Assembly (NCBI RefSeq): GCF_004349215.1
Contig: NZ_SMKU01000048.1
Span: 1-38,419, forward strand
From: Actinomadura rubrisoli
GTDB lineage: Bacteria; Actinomycetota; Actinomycetes; Streptosporangiales; Streptosporangiaceae
Reading direction: 5' to 3'
DNA length: 38,419 bases
This document shows positions 23,732 to 32,048 of the stretch, in pieces (within the stretch, counting starts at the first letter, position 1; each line of letters opens with the position of its first letter). The notes beneath the pieces were generated by a model. That model was given only the letters and a program-made list of their open reading frames with translations, searched no databases and had not been told where the DNA came from. The position numbers were made by a program, and so were the translations under genes.

Positions 23732-23760
23732 CACCGCCGCGCGCTCGGCCAGTCGGACGC
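23695..23760. repeat. 29-bp direct repeat spanning the ackA stop codon
   Basis: The last codons of ackA (23695-23723) recur at 23732-23760 with 26 of 29 bases identical, a period of 37 bp. The second copy is out of frame with ackA and ends just before the primase-like stop codon region. It is a small tandem duplication of the gene end. Confidence 0.85.
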
Positions 23761-23763
23761 ACG

Positions 23764-25416
23764 TTAACGGGAGGCGGCCTCGATGAGGAGGTCCGTGATC
23801 AGGGCCGCCGGGACCCGTGTGCTCGCCGCCAGGCGGACCACCTGGCGGGCGGCCTCCGGCGGGCGGGCGACGATGATCTTGGACGCGGCGCGCAGGGCGG
23901 CGAGCCGCTGCTCGGCGGTCGCCAGCGTGCCGCCCGCGCGGGCGACGGCGGCGTCGACGACCGCATCCATCAGCGGCGCGCGGGTGCGGAGGGCGCGCAG
24001 GACGGCGGCCCGGCCGTCCTCCCGCAGGACGTCGGCGGGGTCGCGGCCGGCGGGGAGGGCCACGGCCTCGACCGGGCCGCCGACCCGCGCCAGGGTCTCC
24101 CAGGTCCGGACGGCGGCCGTCCGGCCCGCCGGGTCGCCGTCCAGCGCGACCAGGACGCCGCTCGCGCCGAGGTCGGCGGCGCCCGCGAGCGCGGCGAGCT
24201 GCGCCCCGGTGAGCGACAGCCCGCACGTCGCCACCGCCGCGTGCTCGGCCGCGCCGGCCATCGTGACCGCGAGGACGTCCAGCGGCCCCTCGACCAGGAC
24301 GGGCCGCGCGCCCGCCGCCAGCCGGTCGCGGGCCTCGTGCAGGCCGTAGAGCAGCTCGCCCTTGTGGAACAGCGCGGTGTCGGGGCCGTTGAGGTACTTC
24401 GGGCCGTCGGCGCCGTCGGGGCGGCGGCCGATGAACCCGGCCACCGCGCCGTCCGCCGTCCTGATCGCGAACATTGCCCGGTCCCGGAACGTGTCGAACG
24501 GCCGTCCCTCGGACCCGCGGCGCGCGAGCCCGGCCGCCACGATCTCCTCGTCGTCATGCCCGAGCGTCCGCAGGTGGTCGGTGAGCGCGCGGGGACCGGA
24601 CGGCGCGTACCCGATCTGCCATCGCCGCTGCACGCCCGCCGGGAACCCGCGTCCGGCCAGGTAGGCGGGAACCCAGCTGTCCTTGTGACACGACCGGAAG
24701 AACCGGTGCGCGGCCGTCATGACCCCGCCGTCGGACGGTTCTGACGCGCGCTCATAGATGCGCCTGCCGATCCGGAGGATCCGGTCGCCCACCCCTGGAC
24801 CGGCCCAGAACGCGTTCACCGGGAAGACAGGAGCAGACGGTTCCATGCCAAGCCACGACAGGACGAGGAACGCGACCGAGTCGGCCTCAACGCGCCGCAC
24901 GCCCTGGCACTCCGGCGACCCCGGACGGTCGATCCGGTCTCCGGGCCGCAGCGCGTGCGACAACTGGTGGACGAGTTCCGCGAGCCCACCTGAGGTGCCG
25001 TCCACGCCGTGGTGAGCGGCGAGCGGCGCCAGGCGCGCCACGACCTTCCCTGGGTCCGCCTCCCGCCCGGCCCCAGGACCGGGCGGGAGGGGAAGGCCGG
25101 ACGTCTGCGCCACGTCGAACACGGCGCGAAGCCCACCGGACCGGGTGAAGACGCGGATCCCCGTCTCGCCCTTGCGCACCTGCCGTCCCGCCGCGCGCCA
25201 CTCCTCGTACGAGCGGACGTCCGTCGCGGCCCGCCACTGGGCGGAGATCAGGAGCGTACCGGTGAACCCGTACCGGCGACCGTGCAGCGCGGCGCGCTCC
25301 AGCCACCACTGCCAGGGGAGCGTCCCGTCGCGCAGGCGGGCCGTCTCCTGGGCGGCGATGCCGCGCAGGACCGAGATGAGGCGGGTCTGGTCCTCGTCAA
25401 GGGGGATGGCGGGCAC
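23764..25416 (-). CDS. ArdC-like / inactive zincin-like / Toprim-primase fusion protein
   Basis: A 550-residue protein with three parts. Residues about 30-95 resemble the ssDNA-binding N-domain of ArdC (YGFTGTLLISAQW, SYEEWRAAGRQVRKGETGI). Residues about 130-195 resemble the ArdC zincin-like domain, but the metal motif reads HQLSH (150-154) instead of HExxH, while the downstream EADSVAFLV is kept. Residues about 230-490 match the DnaG Toprim_N and Toprim core: WVPAYLAGRGFPAGVQRRWQ, FDTFRDRAMFAI, KYLNGPDTALFHKGELLYGL, EGPLDVLAV (about 374) and ALDGDPAG (about 425). No CHC2 zinc finger is present. It could prime or unwind-couple DNA synthesis, or act in defence. GTG 25416 has GGAGG 7 nt upstream. 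It follows the AAA+ gene by 54 bp. Confidence 0.8.
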   Translation of the reverse strand: MPAIPLDEDQTRLISVLRGIAAQETARLRDGTLPWQWWLERAALHGRRYGFTGTLLISAQWRAATDVRSYEEWRAAGRQVRKGETGIRVFTRSGGLRAVFDVAQTSGLPLPPGPGAGREADPGKVVARLAPLAAHHGVDGTSGGLAELVHQLSHALRPGDRIDRPGSPECQGVRRVEADSVAFLVLSWLGMEPSAPVFPVNAFWAGPGVGDRILRIGRRIYERASEPSDGGVMTAAHRFFRSCHKDSWVPAYLAGRGFPAGVQRRWQIGYAPSGPRALTDHLRTLGHDDEEIVAAGLARRGSEGRPFDTFRDRAMFAIRTADGAVAGFIGRRPDGADGPKYLNGPDTALFHKGELLYGLHEARDRLAAGARPVLVEGPLDVLAVTMAGAAEHAAVATCGLSLTGAQLAALAGAADLGASGVLVALDGDPAGRTAAVRTWETLARVGGPVEAVALPAGRDPADVLREDGRAAVLRALRTRAPLMDAVVDAAVARAGGTLATAEQRLAALRAASKIIVARPPEAARQVVRLAASTRVPAALITDLLIEAASR

Positions 25417-25470
25417 GGCGCGGCCTCCTCACACGGGCGGGGAAGCCACCCCGTACCTACCCATTCCTGG

Positions 25471-28164
25471 TCAGAGGTAGAGCCCGAAGAACTCCTCGGG
25501 ATGCTCCAGCAGCGGCGGCAGGTCCTCGGCGGTGAGCGTGATCAGCTCCTTCTTCGTCGGGACCCGCGCCGGCCTGGCGTCCTTCGCCGCGCCCCGCCTG
25601 GCGGTCACCGCGGCGGTGGCGACGCGGTCGGCCTGGTTGGCGACCGCGACGTCCAGCAGGTTGCGTATCAGGCGGCCGTTGCCGAAGGACGGGCCGCGCG
25701 GCGCCCGGCGCAGCATCGCCCGCAGCGCCTCGGGCGTGCCGGGCGCCAGCGTGAAGCCGTCGGCGGCGGCGAGCTGCCCGAACACCGTGATCAGCTCGTC
25801 GTCGGTGTAGTCGGGGAAGTGCAGCTGCTTGGGGAACCGCGAGTCCAGGCCGGGGTTGGCGACGAGGAACTCCGCCATCTCCTGCTGGTACCCGGCGACG
25901 ATCACCACGAGGTCGTCGCGGTGGTCCTCCATCAGCTTGACCAGCTCCGCGATCGCCTCGTGGCCGTAGTCGCCCTTCAGCGGCGACTGGGTCAGCGTGT
26001 ACGCCTCGTCGATGAACAGCACGCCGCCGATCGCGCGCTCCACCAGCCGGCGGGTGCGCGGCGCGGTCTGCCCGATGTACTCGCCGACCAGGTGGGCGCG
26101 GGACGCCTCGACCAGATGCCCGGACGACAGCACGCCGAGCCGCTTGTAGATGCGGCCGAGCAGCCGGGCCACCATCGTCTTGCCGGTGCCGGGGTTGCCG
26201 GTGAACACCATGTGCCGGGTCGGCGGGGTGATCTTCAGCCCGGACTCGCTGCGCAGCCGCGCCGCGTGCGTGCCCGCGACCAGCAGCGCGATCTCGTGCT
26301 TGACCGTGTCCAGGCCGGTGAGGTCGCGCAGCTCGGCCAGCGGGTCGCCGACCGACAGCGCCGTGTCGAGCGTGGCCGGGATGTCCTGCTTCCTGACCAC
26401 CGCCTCCGCGTCCGCCGCCGTCCGCGCCCGCACGGCGGCGACGACCTGGCCCGCCAGGTAGGGGGCGAGGCGGGCGTTGCGGAGGGTCTGCATCGGCGGC
26501 GTCGCGGCCAGCAGCGCGCCCGCCGCCTCGATGGCGTGCCGCGTGGCGCGGACGCCGTGGCCGTCCAGCGCGCGGCGGAACAGCTCGGCGTGGCCGTCGG
26601 CGTCGAACGGGCGGGTCCGCGCGATGCGGAACCGGTGCGGCAGGACGGGGTTGATCTCGCGGATCCGCTCGTCGCCGCCCGCGTCGCACAGCGCCACGAT
26701 CTGCAGGTCGGGGTGGACGGCCAGCAGCCGGTGCAGCTCGTCGGCGAGCGCCTCGCCGTTGCCGGGGTCGCCGACGATGCCGTCCAGGCCCTCGACGACC
26801 AGCAGCCGGTCGCCCGCGCAGTCGCGGACGTCGGCGTGCAGCTTGGCGACCGCGTCGGAGAGCCGCTGGCCCGCGTAGAGGTTGTCGGTGACCCACAGCG
26901 GGTCGCGGCTGAGCGCGAGCGCCTTGCCGAGCTCCTGCGCCGCGTCGCGCTTGCCGGTGCCGTCGGGCCCGGTGAGCAGCAGCCGGACGGGCCGCTTGTC
27001 GCGGGTCAGCTCGTCCAGCGCCTGCGTGACCTCGGGCTGCCCGATCAGCGAGGTCGCCAGCTCGGGGCGCCGTTGCGGCTCGGCCCGCACGCCCGCCGGG
27101 ACCCTCAGCTCCTCGGTGAGCGGGTTCACCACGCGGCGGCGCGGCGCGTACAGGCGGCGCAGGTCGGTCTGGAACTGCCCGACCGGGATCCACTCCGCCT
27201 TCGGGAACCACGGGTCGCCCGGCAGCCCCTGGACGATCGCCACGAACCGCATCGCCATGTCGAGCCAGGCCCGGCACGCGTCCGGCGCGCCCGACACCAG
27301 CGCCCGGACGAGCCACGCCCGCGTCTGCTCCTGCCACGCGCCCGCCTTGAACCCGCGGCGCTCGCCGGGGAACCGCTGCTGCAGCTCGCGGTACCGGTCC
27401 TCGCCGAGCGCGACCGCCAGCTCCGCCGGGACGTGCTCCAGGCTGCCCTGGAGCAGCAGCTGGATCAGGTGCGAGTCGACCGTCTCCTCGCGCGGCGCCA
27501 CGCTCGTCAGGTGCTCGTACGCGGCGAGCAGGCCCGCGCACACCCACTCCAGGTAGCCGACCGGGCCGAGCAGCTCGGGCACGGCCGCGACGATGTCGTC
27601 GCCGGCGTGCGCGTGCCAGTGCTCGCGCAGCTCCATCTTGGGCAGCGTCATGTCGCAGGCGGGCGGGTCGTCGTACAGCCGCAGCAGCGCCTTGCGCCGC
27701 TCCTCCAGCGGCTCGACGCCCTCCAGGACGCCGAGGCACTCGCGGGCCAGCTCGATCGCCAGGTCCCGGTCGGGCGCCTCGATCAGCCAGTCCACCGGGG
27801 GGCGCCACCGGCCGCCCGGCGCGTCCCAGCGCGTCATCCGGGTGCTGAGCGGGCCGGGGTTGACCAGGTGGCGGTGCAGCAGCCGCTCGGGAAGCTGCGA
27901 CCACGAGCCGGCCTTGATCGCCCCGCCGCCGGGCAGGAACGCCAGGATCCCGAAGATCTCCGCCGTGACGAGGGACGCGGGCAGGGTCAGCAGCTTGTGC
28001 TCGTCGGTGGTCAGCTCGATGGCCCGCGGGTCGGCCGCCAGCCCGTCGATCCGCGCCGCGATCTCCTCGAACAGCCCGTCCGGCACGCGCCAGGGGCCGT
28101 ACGAGTAGACGTCGAGCACCGGCTCGTCGGTGAGCAGTAGCTCCAGATGCTCCGGCAGCCGCAA
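25471..28164 (-). CDS. Double AAA+ ATPase, C-terminal CbbX/SpoVK/EccA-like module
   Basis: About 897 residues. The first ~370 are a helical region I do not recognise. A degenerate AAA module follows with Walker A GPDGTGKR (about 398) and a weak Walker B LLVVEGLDGI lacking the DE pair. The second module is complete: GLDTVKHEIALLV, Walker A GNPGTGKTMVARLLG (about 655), the GHLVEASRAHLVGEYIGQT pore-side region, Walker B GVLFIDEAYTL, and SRFPKQLHFPDY with FGNGRLIRNLLD. This is the CbbX/SpoVK family that includes EccA of type VII secretion; no esx genes are nearby. The TTG at 28164 is preferred because GGGGAG lies 6 nt upstream; GTG 28167 and TTG 28188 are alternatives. TAGGCT at 28205-28200 may be the -10. 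It is likely cotranscribed with the primase-like gene. Confidence 0.82.
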   Translation of the reverse strand: MRLPEHLELLLTDEPVLDVYSYGPWRVPDGLFEEIAARIDGLAADPRAIELTTDEHKLLTLPASLVTAEIFGILAFLPGGGAIKAGSWSQLPERLLHRHLVNPGPLSTRMTRWDAPGGRWRPPVDWLIEAPDRDLAIELARECLGVLEGVEPLEERRKALLRLYDDPPACDMTLPKMELREHWHAHAGDDIVAAVPELLGPVGYLEWVCAGLLAAYEHLTSVAPREETVDSHLIQLLLQGSLEHVPAELAVALGEDRYRELQQRFPGERRGFKAGAWQEQTRAWLVRALVSGAPDACRAWLDMAMRFVAIVQGLPGDPWFPKAEWIPVGQFQTDLRRLYAPRRRVVNPLTEELRVPAGVRAEPQRRPELATSLIGQPEVTQALDELTRDKRPVRLLLTGPDGTGKRDAAQELGKALALSRDPLWVTDNLYAGQRLSDAVAKLHADVRDCAGDRLLVVEGLDGIVGDPGNGEALADELHRLLAVHPDLQIVALCDAGGDERIREINPVLPHRFRIARTRPFDADGHAELFRRALDGHGVRATRHAIEAAGALLAATPPMQTLRNARLAPYLAGQVVAAVRARTAADAEAVVRKQDIPATLDTALSVGDPLAELRDLTGLDTVKHEIALLVAGTHAARLRSESGLKITPPTRHMVFTGNPGTGKTMVARLLGRIYKRLGVLSSGHLVEASRAHLVGEYIGQTAPRTRRLVERAIGGVLFIDEAYTLTQSPLKGDYGHEAIAELVKLMEDHRDDLVVIVAGYQQEMAEFLVANPGLDSRFPKQLHFPDYTDDELITVFGQLAAADGFTLAPGTPEALRAMLRRAPRGPSFGNGRLIRNLLDVAVANQADRVATAAVTARRGAAKDARPARVPTKKELITLTAEDLPPLLEHPEEFFGLYL

Positions 28165-28324
28165 CACATTCTCCCCAAGAGTGATCAAAGCAGGGGTACA
28201 GCCTACGTTTCCGGAGGGAGTGCTGTTTTAGCGGTCACGCGGATCGCGGGTATAGGGACGGGCACGTTCGGCGTCCGGCCGAACCCCCGCGGTGACGAGC
28301 GTCACACCGCCGGGACGCCGGGGG

Positions 28325-29233
28325 TCATCCCGTCCGGCGCAGCGACTCCACGGCCAGCCGCGCCGCCGCGCCGATGACGGCGTCGGCCTCCGGCAGGACG
28401 GCGACCGGCAGCGGCGACCGGGTGAACACCGCGACCGCGTACCGCCCGCCGTCGGGGTACTCCACCACCCCCACCTCGTTGCGGATGGTCGGCAGCGTCC
28501 CGGTCTTGCCGCTGACCACCACGTCGTCGAACGGGAAGCCCGACGACAGCCGGTGCGGCCAGACCTGGAGGCCGAACAGGCGGCGCATCGCCGCGCACTC
28601 GGGGGGCGGGGCCGCCTCGTCCCGCCAGATGAGGCCGAGCAGCCGGGTCATGTCGCGGGGCGTGCTGCGGCTGGTGAGGGCGGGATCGAGGGCGCGCAGC
28701 CGGCCGAGCATGCCGGGCTCGTCCAGCCGCGCCCACACCTCGCCGAGGCTGGCGGCGCCGGCGTCGGCGAGCAGCACGTCGAACAGGTCCCGGCCGCCGC
28801 CCTCGACGACGGTGCCGGGCAGGCCGAGCGCGGCGGCGGTCGCGTTGACCGCGTCGAGGCCGACCCGCTCCAGCAGCGCGTCGGCGGACGCGTTGTCGCT
28901 CACGGTGATCATGAGGCAGGCGAGGTCGCGCAGCGACATCGCGACCTCGTCCAGCAGGGCCGACAGGCCGGTGGGCCCGGACGTGCGGTCCTGCGGGCGC
29001 AGTGTGACCCGCTCGGTCGGGTCGAGGGTCCCGGCCGCGGCCTGCCGGTGGAACGCGACGAGCAGCGGCACCTTGAACACCGAGGCGAGGACGACCGGCT
29101 CCTCCGCGCGCACCGCGACCTCCCGTCCGGTGTCCACGTCCACCGCGTGCAGGTGGCCGGTCACGCCGGCGTCGCGGAACGCCGCCTCGATCCGGACCGG
29201 CGCGTCCGCGGGGCGCTCCCGGGGCCGGGTCAC
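28325..29233 (-). CDS. Class A beta-lactamase-like serine hydrolase, cytoplasmic
   Basis: A 302-residue member of the class A beta-lactamase fold: Ser51-x-x-Lys54 (ASVFKVP), SDN at 112-114 (TVSDNASAD) and KTG at 243-245 (VSGKTGTLPT). The omega-loop region reads GEVWARLDEPG and lacks the usual ExxLN, so the general base Glu166 is not evident. There is no signal peptide or lipobox. It may act as an esterase, a D-amino peptide hydrolase or a slow beta-lactamase. The GTG at 29233 overlaps the stop of the LysR gene (GTGA), so the two are translationally coupled. The open frame continues upstream but is antisense-like within lysR. Confidence 0.85.
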   Translation of the reverse strand: MTRPRERPADAPVRIEAAFRDAGVTGHLHAVDVDTGREVAVRAEEPVVLASVFKVPLLVAFHRQAAAGTLDPTERVTLRPQDRTSGPTGLSALLDEVAMSLRDLACLMITVSDNASADALLERVGLDAVNATAAALGLPGTVVEGGGRDLFDVLLADAGAASLGEVWARLDEPGMLGRLRALDPALTSRSTPRDMTRLLGLIWRDEAAPPPECAAMRRLFGLQVWPHRLSSGFPFDDVVVSGKTGTLPTIRNEVGVVEYPDGGRYAVAVFTRSPLPVAVLPEADAVIGAAARLAVESLRRTG

Positions 29234-30210
29234 GCGAGGAACCCCGACGCCGGGCGCTGGACGACGCGGCGGGCGGGCGCGCCGTCCAGCGGCGTCATGC
29301 CGGCCTCGCCGCGCAGGACGGCGGTCGCGACGGCCGTGAAGTCGGCGATGGCGAGCGCCCGCTCGGGATCGCGGGCCCGCCCGGGGCCCGAGGCCCGCCG
29401 CCACGCGCACGACGTCCGCCAGGCCAGCGGCTCGCCGAGCAGCGGCCGCCACGTCACCCCCGCCAGGTCGTCGGTGCGCGGGACGAGGGCCACGGCCGTC
29501 CCGGCGAGGACGAGCCCGACCGCGAACTGCGGGTGCCGCGCCTCGTGGACGGCGGGCGGGGCGTACCCGTGCCTGCGGCAGGACGCCAGCAGCTCGTCGT
29601 GGGCGCCCGGCGCCTCCGCGCGCGGGAACACCACGAGGTCCCGGCCGGCGAGGTCGGCCAGCGGCACCCCGGCGGACGCGGCGAGATCGGCGCCGTCCGG
29701 CAGCAGCACGCCGACCGGCTGGCCGAGCAGCGGGCCGAACTCCAGGTCGCGGGAGTCGCATGGGTGCCGGACGACCCCCGCGTCGAGCGTGCCCTCGGCG
29801 AGCGCGCGGACCTGCTCGGCCGTCCCCGTCTCGCGCAGGTCGAGGCGCAGGTCGGGACGGCGCTCGCGGAACGCGGCGACCAGTGCGGCGAGGACCCGGC
29901 CGCCGAGGTCGCTCGGCAGGCCCGCGCGCACCGTGCCGACCTCGCCGCGCCGAGTGCGCTCGGCGACGGAGTAGATGCGGTCCACCCGCGTGAGGATGTC
30001 ACGGGCCTCGTCCAGCAGCAGCGTCCCCGGCGCGGTCAGCGCCACCTTCCGGCTCGACCGGTCGAACAGCCGCACGCCGAGCTCGCGCTCCAGCCGCTGG
30101 ATCCGCTGGCTCAGCGGCGGCTGGGCCATGCCGAGCCGCTCCGCCGCGCGGCCGAAGTGCAGCTCTTCGGCGACGGCGACGAAGCACCTCAGATGCCCCA
30201 CGAGGTTCAC
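29230..30210 (-). CDS. LysR-family regulator
   Basis: A 326-residue LysR-type regulator. Its N-terminal helix-turn-helix is LRCFVAVAEELHFGRAAERL with QPPLSQRIQRLERELGVRLF. The C-terminal substrate-binding half begins VRAGLPSDLGGRVLAALVAAF. GTG 30210 is chosen because the family opens NLxxLRxFVAVAEE and because TATCAT (30224-30219) lies 8 nt upstream as a -10, giving a leaderless message. It is coupled to the beta-lactamase-like gene and divergent from a penicillin-binding protein. The ATATCAAT boxes upstream of the penicillin-binding protein recur at the lipoprotein beta-lactamase promoter, so this regulator probably controls the whole cluster in an AmpR-like manner. Confidence 0.9.
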   Translation of the reverse strand: MNLVGHLRCFVAVAEELHFGRAAERLGMAQPPLSQRIQRLERELGVRLFDRSSRKVALTAPGTLLLDEARDILTRVDRIYSVAERTRRGEVGTVRAGLPSDLGGRVLAALVAAFRERRPDLRLDLRETGTAEQVRALAEGTLDAGVVRHPCDSRDLEFGPLLGQPVGVLLPDGADLAASAGVPLADLAGRDLVVFPRAEAPGAHDELLASCRRHGYAPPAVHEARHPQFAVGLVLAGTAVALVPRTDDLAGVTWRPLLGEPLAWRTSCAWRRASGPGRARDPERALAIADFTAVATAVLRGEAGMTPLDGAPARRVVQRPASGFLA

Positions 30211-30218
30211 AAGCAGGG

Positions 30219-30289
30219 ATGATATCAATTCGCATATGCCTGTGTGATCGATATCAATCTTGGACTTTTAGCTGGTCAGCTGGTGTCCT
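30219..30289. promoter_or_regulatory. Divergent LysR / penicillin-binding protein promoter with two GATATCAAT boxes
   Basis: GATATCAAT occurs at 30221-30229 and 30250-30258. The second box is followed one base later by TTGGAC (30260-30265), a -35 for the rightward gene; TGTCCT (30284-30289) is a modest -10 at 18 bp. The first box overlaps the LysR -10 (TATCAT, 30224-30219). This is the layout expected for a LysR protein that represses itself and activates its divergent target. The same ATATCAAT-N-TTGGAC box is at 33091-33077. Confidence 0.65.
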
Positions 30290-30347
30290 GTGCGGCGTCC
30301 CATCAGAACGGACCCGTCAACTAGGGTCTGATCGAGAAGGAGAATCG

Positions 30348-32006
30348 ATGATGCGCCGATCCCGCGTGGTCCTCGTCGCCGCCATCGCGGCCGTGGCCGT
30401 GCTCGTGGGGGCGGGAGCGGTGTGGTTCCTGCGGGACGGGGAGAGCCCCGACGACACCGCGAAACGCTACCTGGCGGCCTGGACGAGCGGCGACTTCGCC
30501 GCCATGCGCGCCCTCACCGCCGACCCGCCCGCCGACTTCGCGACCCGGTTGTCCCGGACGCGCGACGACCTGGGCGTCACCCGGCAGCGGTACGAGGTCG
30601 CCTCCGTGGGCCGTCCCAAGGGCGACACGGTGGGCGGCTCCTACAGCGCCGAGCTGACCCTGGCCGGGAGCCGGGTCTGGAAGTACAGCGGGGCACTGCC
30701 GCTGACCAAGGACGGCGGCAAGTGGCGCGTCGCGTGGTCGCCGCAGGTCCTGTACCCGACGCTGGGCGAGGGGCAGCGGCTGCGCGCCGCCCGCGCCTGG
30801 CCGGCCCGCGCCGGCATCACCGCCGCCGATGGCAGCAGCCTCACCGATTCCGCGTCGGGCTCGGTCCAGCAGATCGCCGGGCCGCTTGGCGCCGCGTCCG
30901 CCGAGACGGCCGACAAGCTCGGCGCCCCGTACCGGACGGGCGACACCGTCGGCGCCGAGGGCCTGCAGAAGCAGTACGAGCGGCGCCTCGCCGGGACGCC
31001 CGCCCTCGCCGTGCAGATCGTCGGCGCGGACGGCAAACCGGTGCGGACCTTGCAGCGCTTCGGGGGCGCCGAAGGGGAGCCGGTGAAGACGACGATCGAC
31101 CCCAAGGTGCAGCGGGCCGCAGGCAAGGCGCTCTCCGCCGCGAGCAAACCGGCGTCGCTGGTCGCCGTCCGCCCGTCCACCGGCGAGATCCTCGCGGTGG
31201 CCAACAAGCCCGGCGGCTACAACCGGGCGCTGATGGGCCGGTACCCGCCCGGCTCCACGTTCAAGGTCGTCACCGCGGCCGCCCTCGTCGCGGACGGAAT
31301 GGACGCGGGCACCCGGGTCGGCTGCGCCGCCACCACCACGGTCGGCGGGCGCTCGTTCCACAACTACCGCCACGAGGACTTCGGGACGGTCCCGCTCCGG
31401 GAGGCGTTCGCGCACTCCTGCAACACCACGTTCGCGCGGCTCGCCGTGGACAAGCTCGGCGAGAAGCGGCTCGCCCAGGTCGCGGGCCAGTTCGGCTTCA
31501 ACGCCCCGATCATCGCCGGGCTGCCCGCCGTCCGCGCCGCGTTCCCGGACAACAAGGACGACACCGCGTTCGCCGCCGCGTCGTTCGGGCAGGGCCAGGT
31601 GCTGACCAGCCCGCTCAACATGGCGAGTGTCGCGGCCGCCGCCGCGAACGGGACGTGGCGCTCGCCCCGGCTGGTCGACCCCGCGCTCGCCGCGCGGGCC
31701 GCCGACGCCGGAGGCCGCAGGCCGGAGCCGCCGCACAAGCTGGAGCCCGCCGTCGAGCGCGCCCTGCACTCCCTGATGCCCGCCGTGGTCAGCGAGGGCA
31801 CCGCGGCCGGGGTCGGCTTCCCGTCCGGGACGGCGGGCAAGACCGGCACCGCCGAGTTCGGCGAGGGCGAGAACCCGCCCACCCACGCCTGGTTCATCGG
31901 CTACCGCCGCGACCTGGCGTTCGCCGTGATCGTCGAAGGCGGCGGCACCGGAGCCGAGGCCGCCGCCCCCATCGCGTCGAACTTCCTCGGTCGAGCGGCG
32001 GGCTGA
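30348..32006 (+). CDS. Class B penicillin-binding protein with MecA_N/NTF2-like domain
   Basis: A 552-residue bitopic protein. One N-terminal membrane helix (RVVLVAAIAAVAVLVGAGAV) is followed by an NTF2-like MecA_N domain (about 35-130: AKRYLAAWTSGDFAAMRALT to KWRVAWSP), a linker/dimer domain, and a transpeptidase domain. Active-site motifs are Ser303-x-x-Lys (STFK), SCN at 357-359 and KTG at 498-500. It cross-links peptidoglycan outside the membrane; the architecture resembles PBP2a-type low-affinity enzymes and actinobacterial PbpA relatives. ATG 30348 has AAGGAG 5 nt upstream; ATG 30351 has 8 nt. Neighbouring beta-lactamases and the LysR regulator suggest a beta-lactam response role. Confidence 0.93.
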   Translation: MMRRSRVVLVAAIAAVAVLVGAGAVWFLRDGESPDDTAKRYLAAWTSGDFAAMRALTADPPADFATRLSRTRDDLGVTRQRYEVASVGRPKGDTVGGSYSAELTLAGSRVWKYSGALPLTKDGGKWRVAWSPQVLYPTLGEGQRLRAARAWPARAGITAADGSSLTDSASGSVQQIAGPLGAASAETADKLGAPYRTGDTVGAEGLQKQYERRLAGTPALAVQIVGADGKPVRTLQRFGGAEGEPVKTTIDPKVQRAAGKALSAASKPASLVAVRPSTGEILAVANKPGGYNRALMGRYPPGSTFKVVTAAALVADGMDAGTRVGCAATTTVGGRSFHNYRHEDFGTVPLREAFAHSCNTTFARLAVDKLGEKRLAQVAGQFGFNAPIIAGLPAVRAAFPDNKDDTAFAAASFGQGQVLTSPLNMASVAAAAANGTWRSPRLVDPALAARAADAGGRRPEPPHKLEPAVERALHSLMPAVVSEGTAAGVGFPSGTAGKTGTAEFGEGENPPTHAWFIGYRRDLAFAVIVEGGGTGAEAAAPIASNFLGRAAG

Positions 32007-32024
32007 GAGCAGGTCCCAGCCTGC

Positions 32025-32043
32025 CGGGGCACCTTCGGCCCCG
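32025..32043. terminator. Small GC hairpin between convergent genes
   Basis: CGGGGC (32025-32030) pairs with GCCCCG (32038-32043) around a 7-nt loop, in the 42-bp gap between the penicillin-binding protein and the convergent beta-lactamase. It is a plausible but short bidirectional terminator. Confidence 0.45.
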
Positions 32044-32048
32044 CCGGT

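Noticed and set aside
25471..28164. Type VII secretion EccA
   Set aside because: The C-terminal AAA+ module resembles EccA, but there is no TPR-like EccA N-terminus that I can recognise, a second AAA module is present, and no esx, PE/PPE or ecc genes are nearby.
28325..29761. Extended beta-lactamase-like frame starting at 29761
   Set aside because: The extra 176 codons run through lysR in another frame and are Arg/Ala/Gly-rich without a domain; the GTG at 29233 overlapping the LysR stop is the better start.
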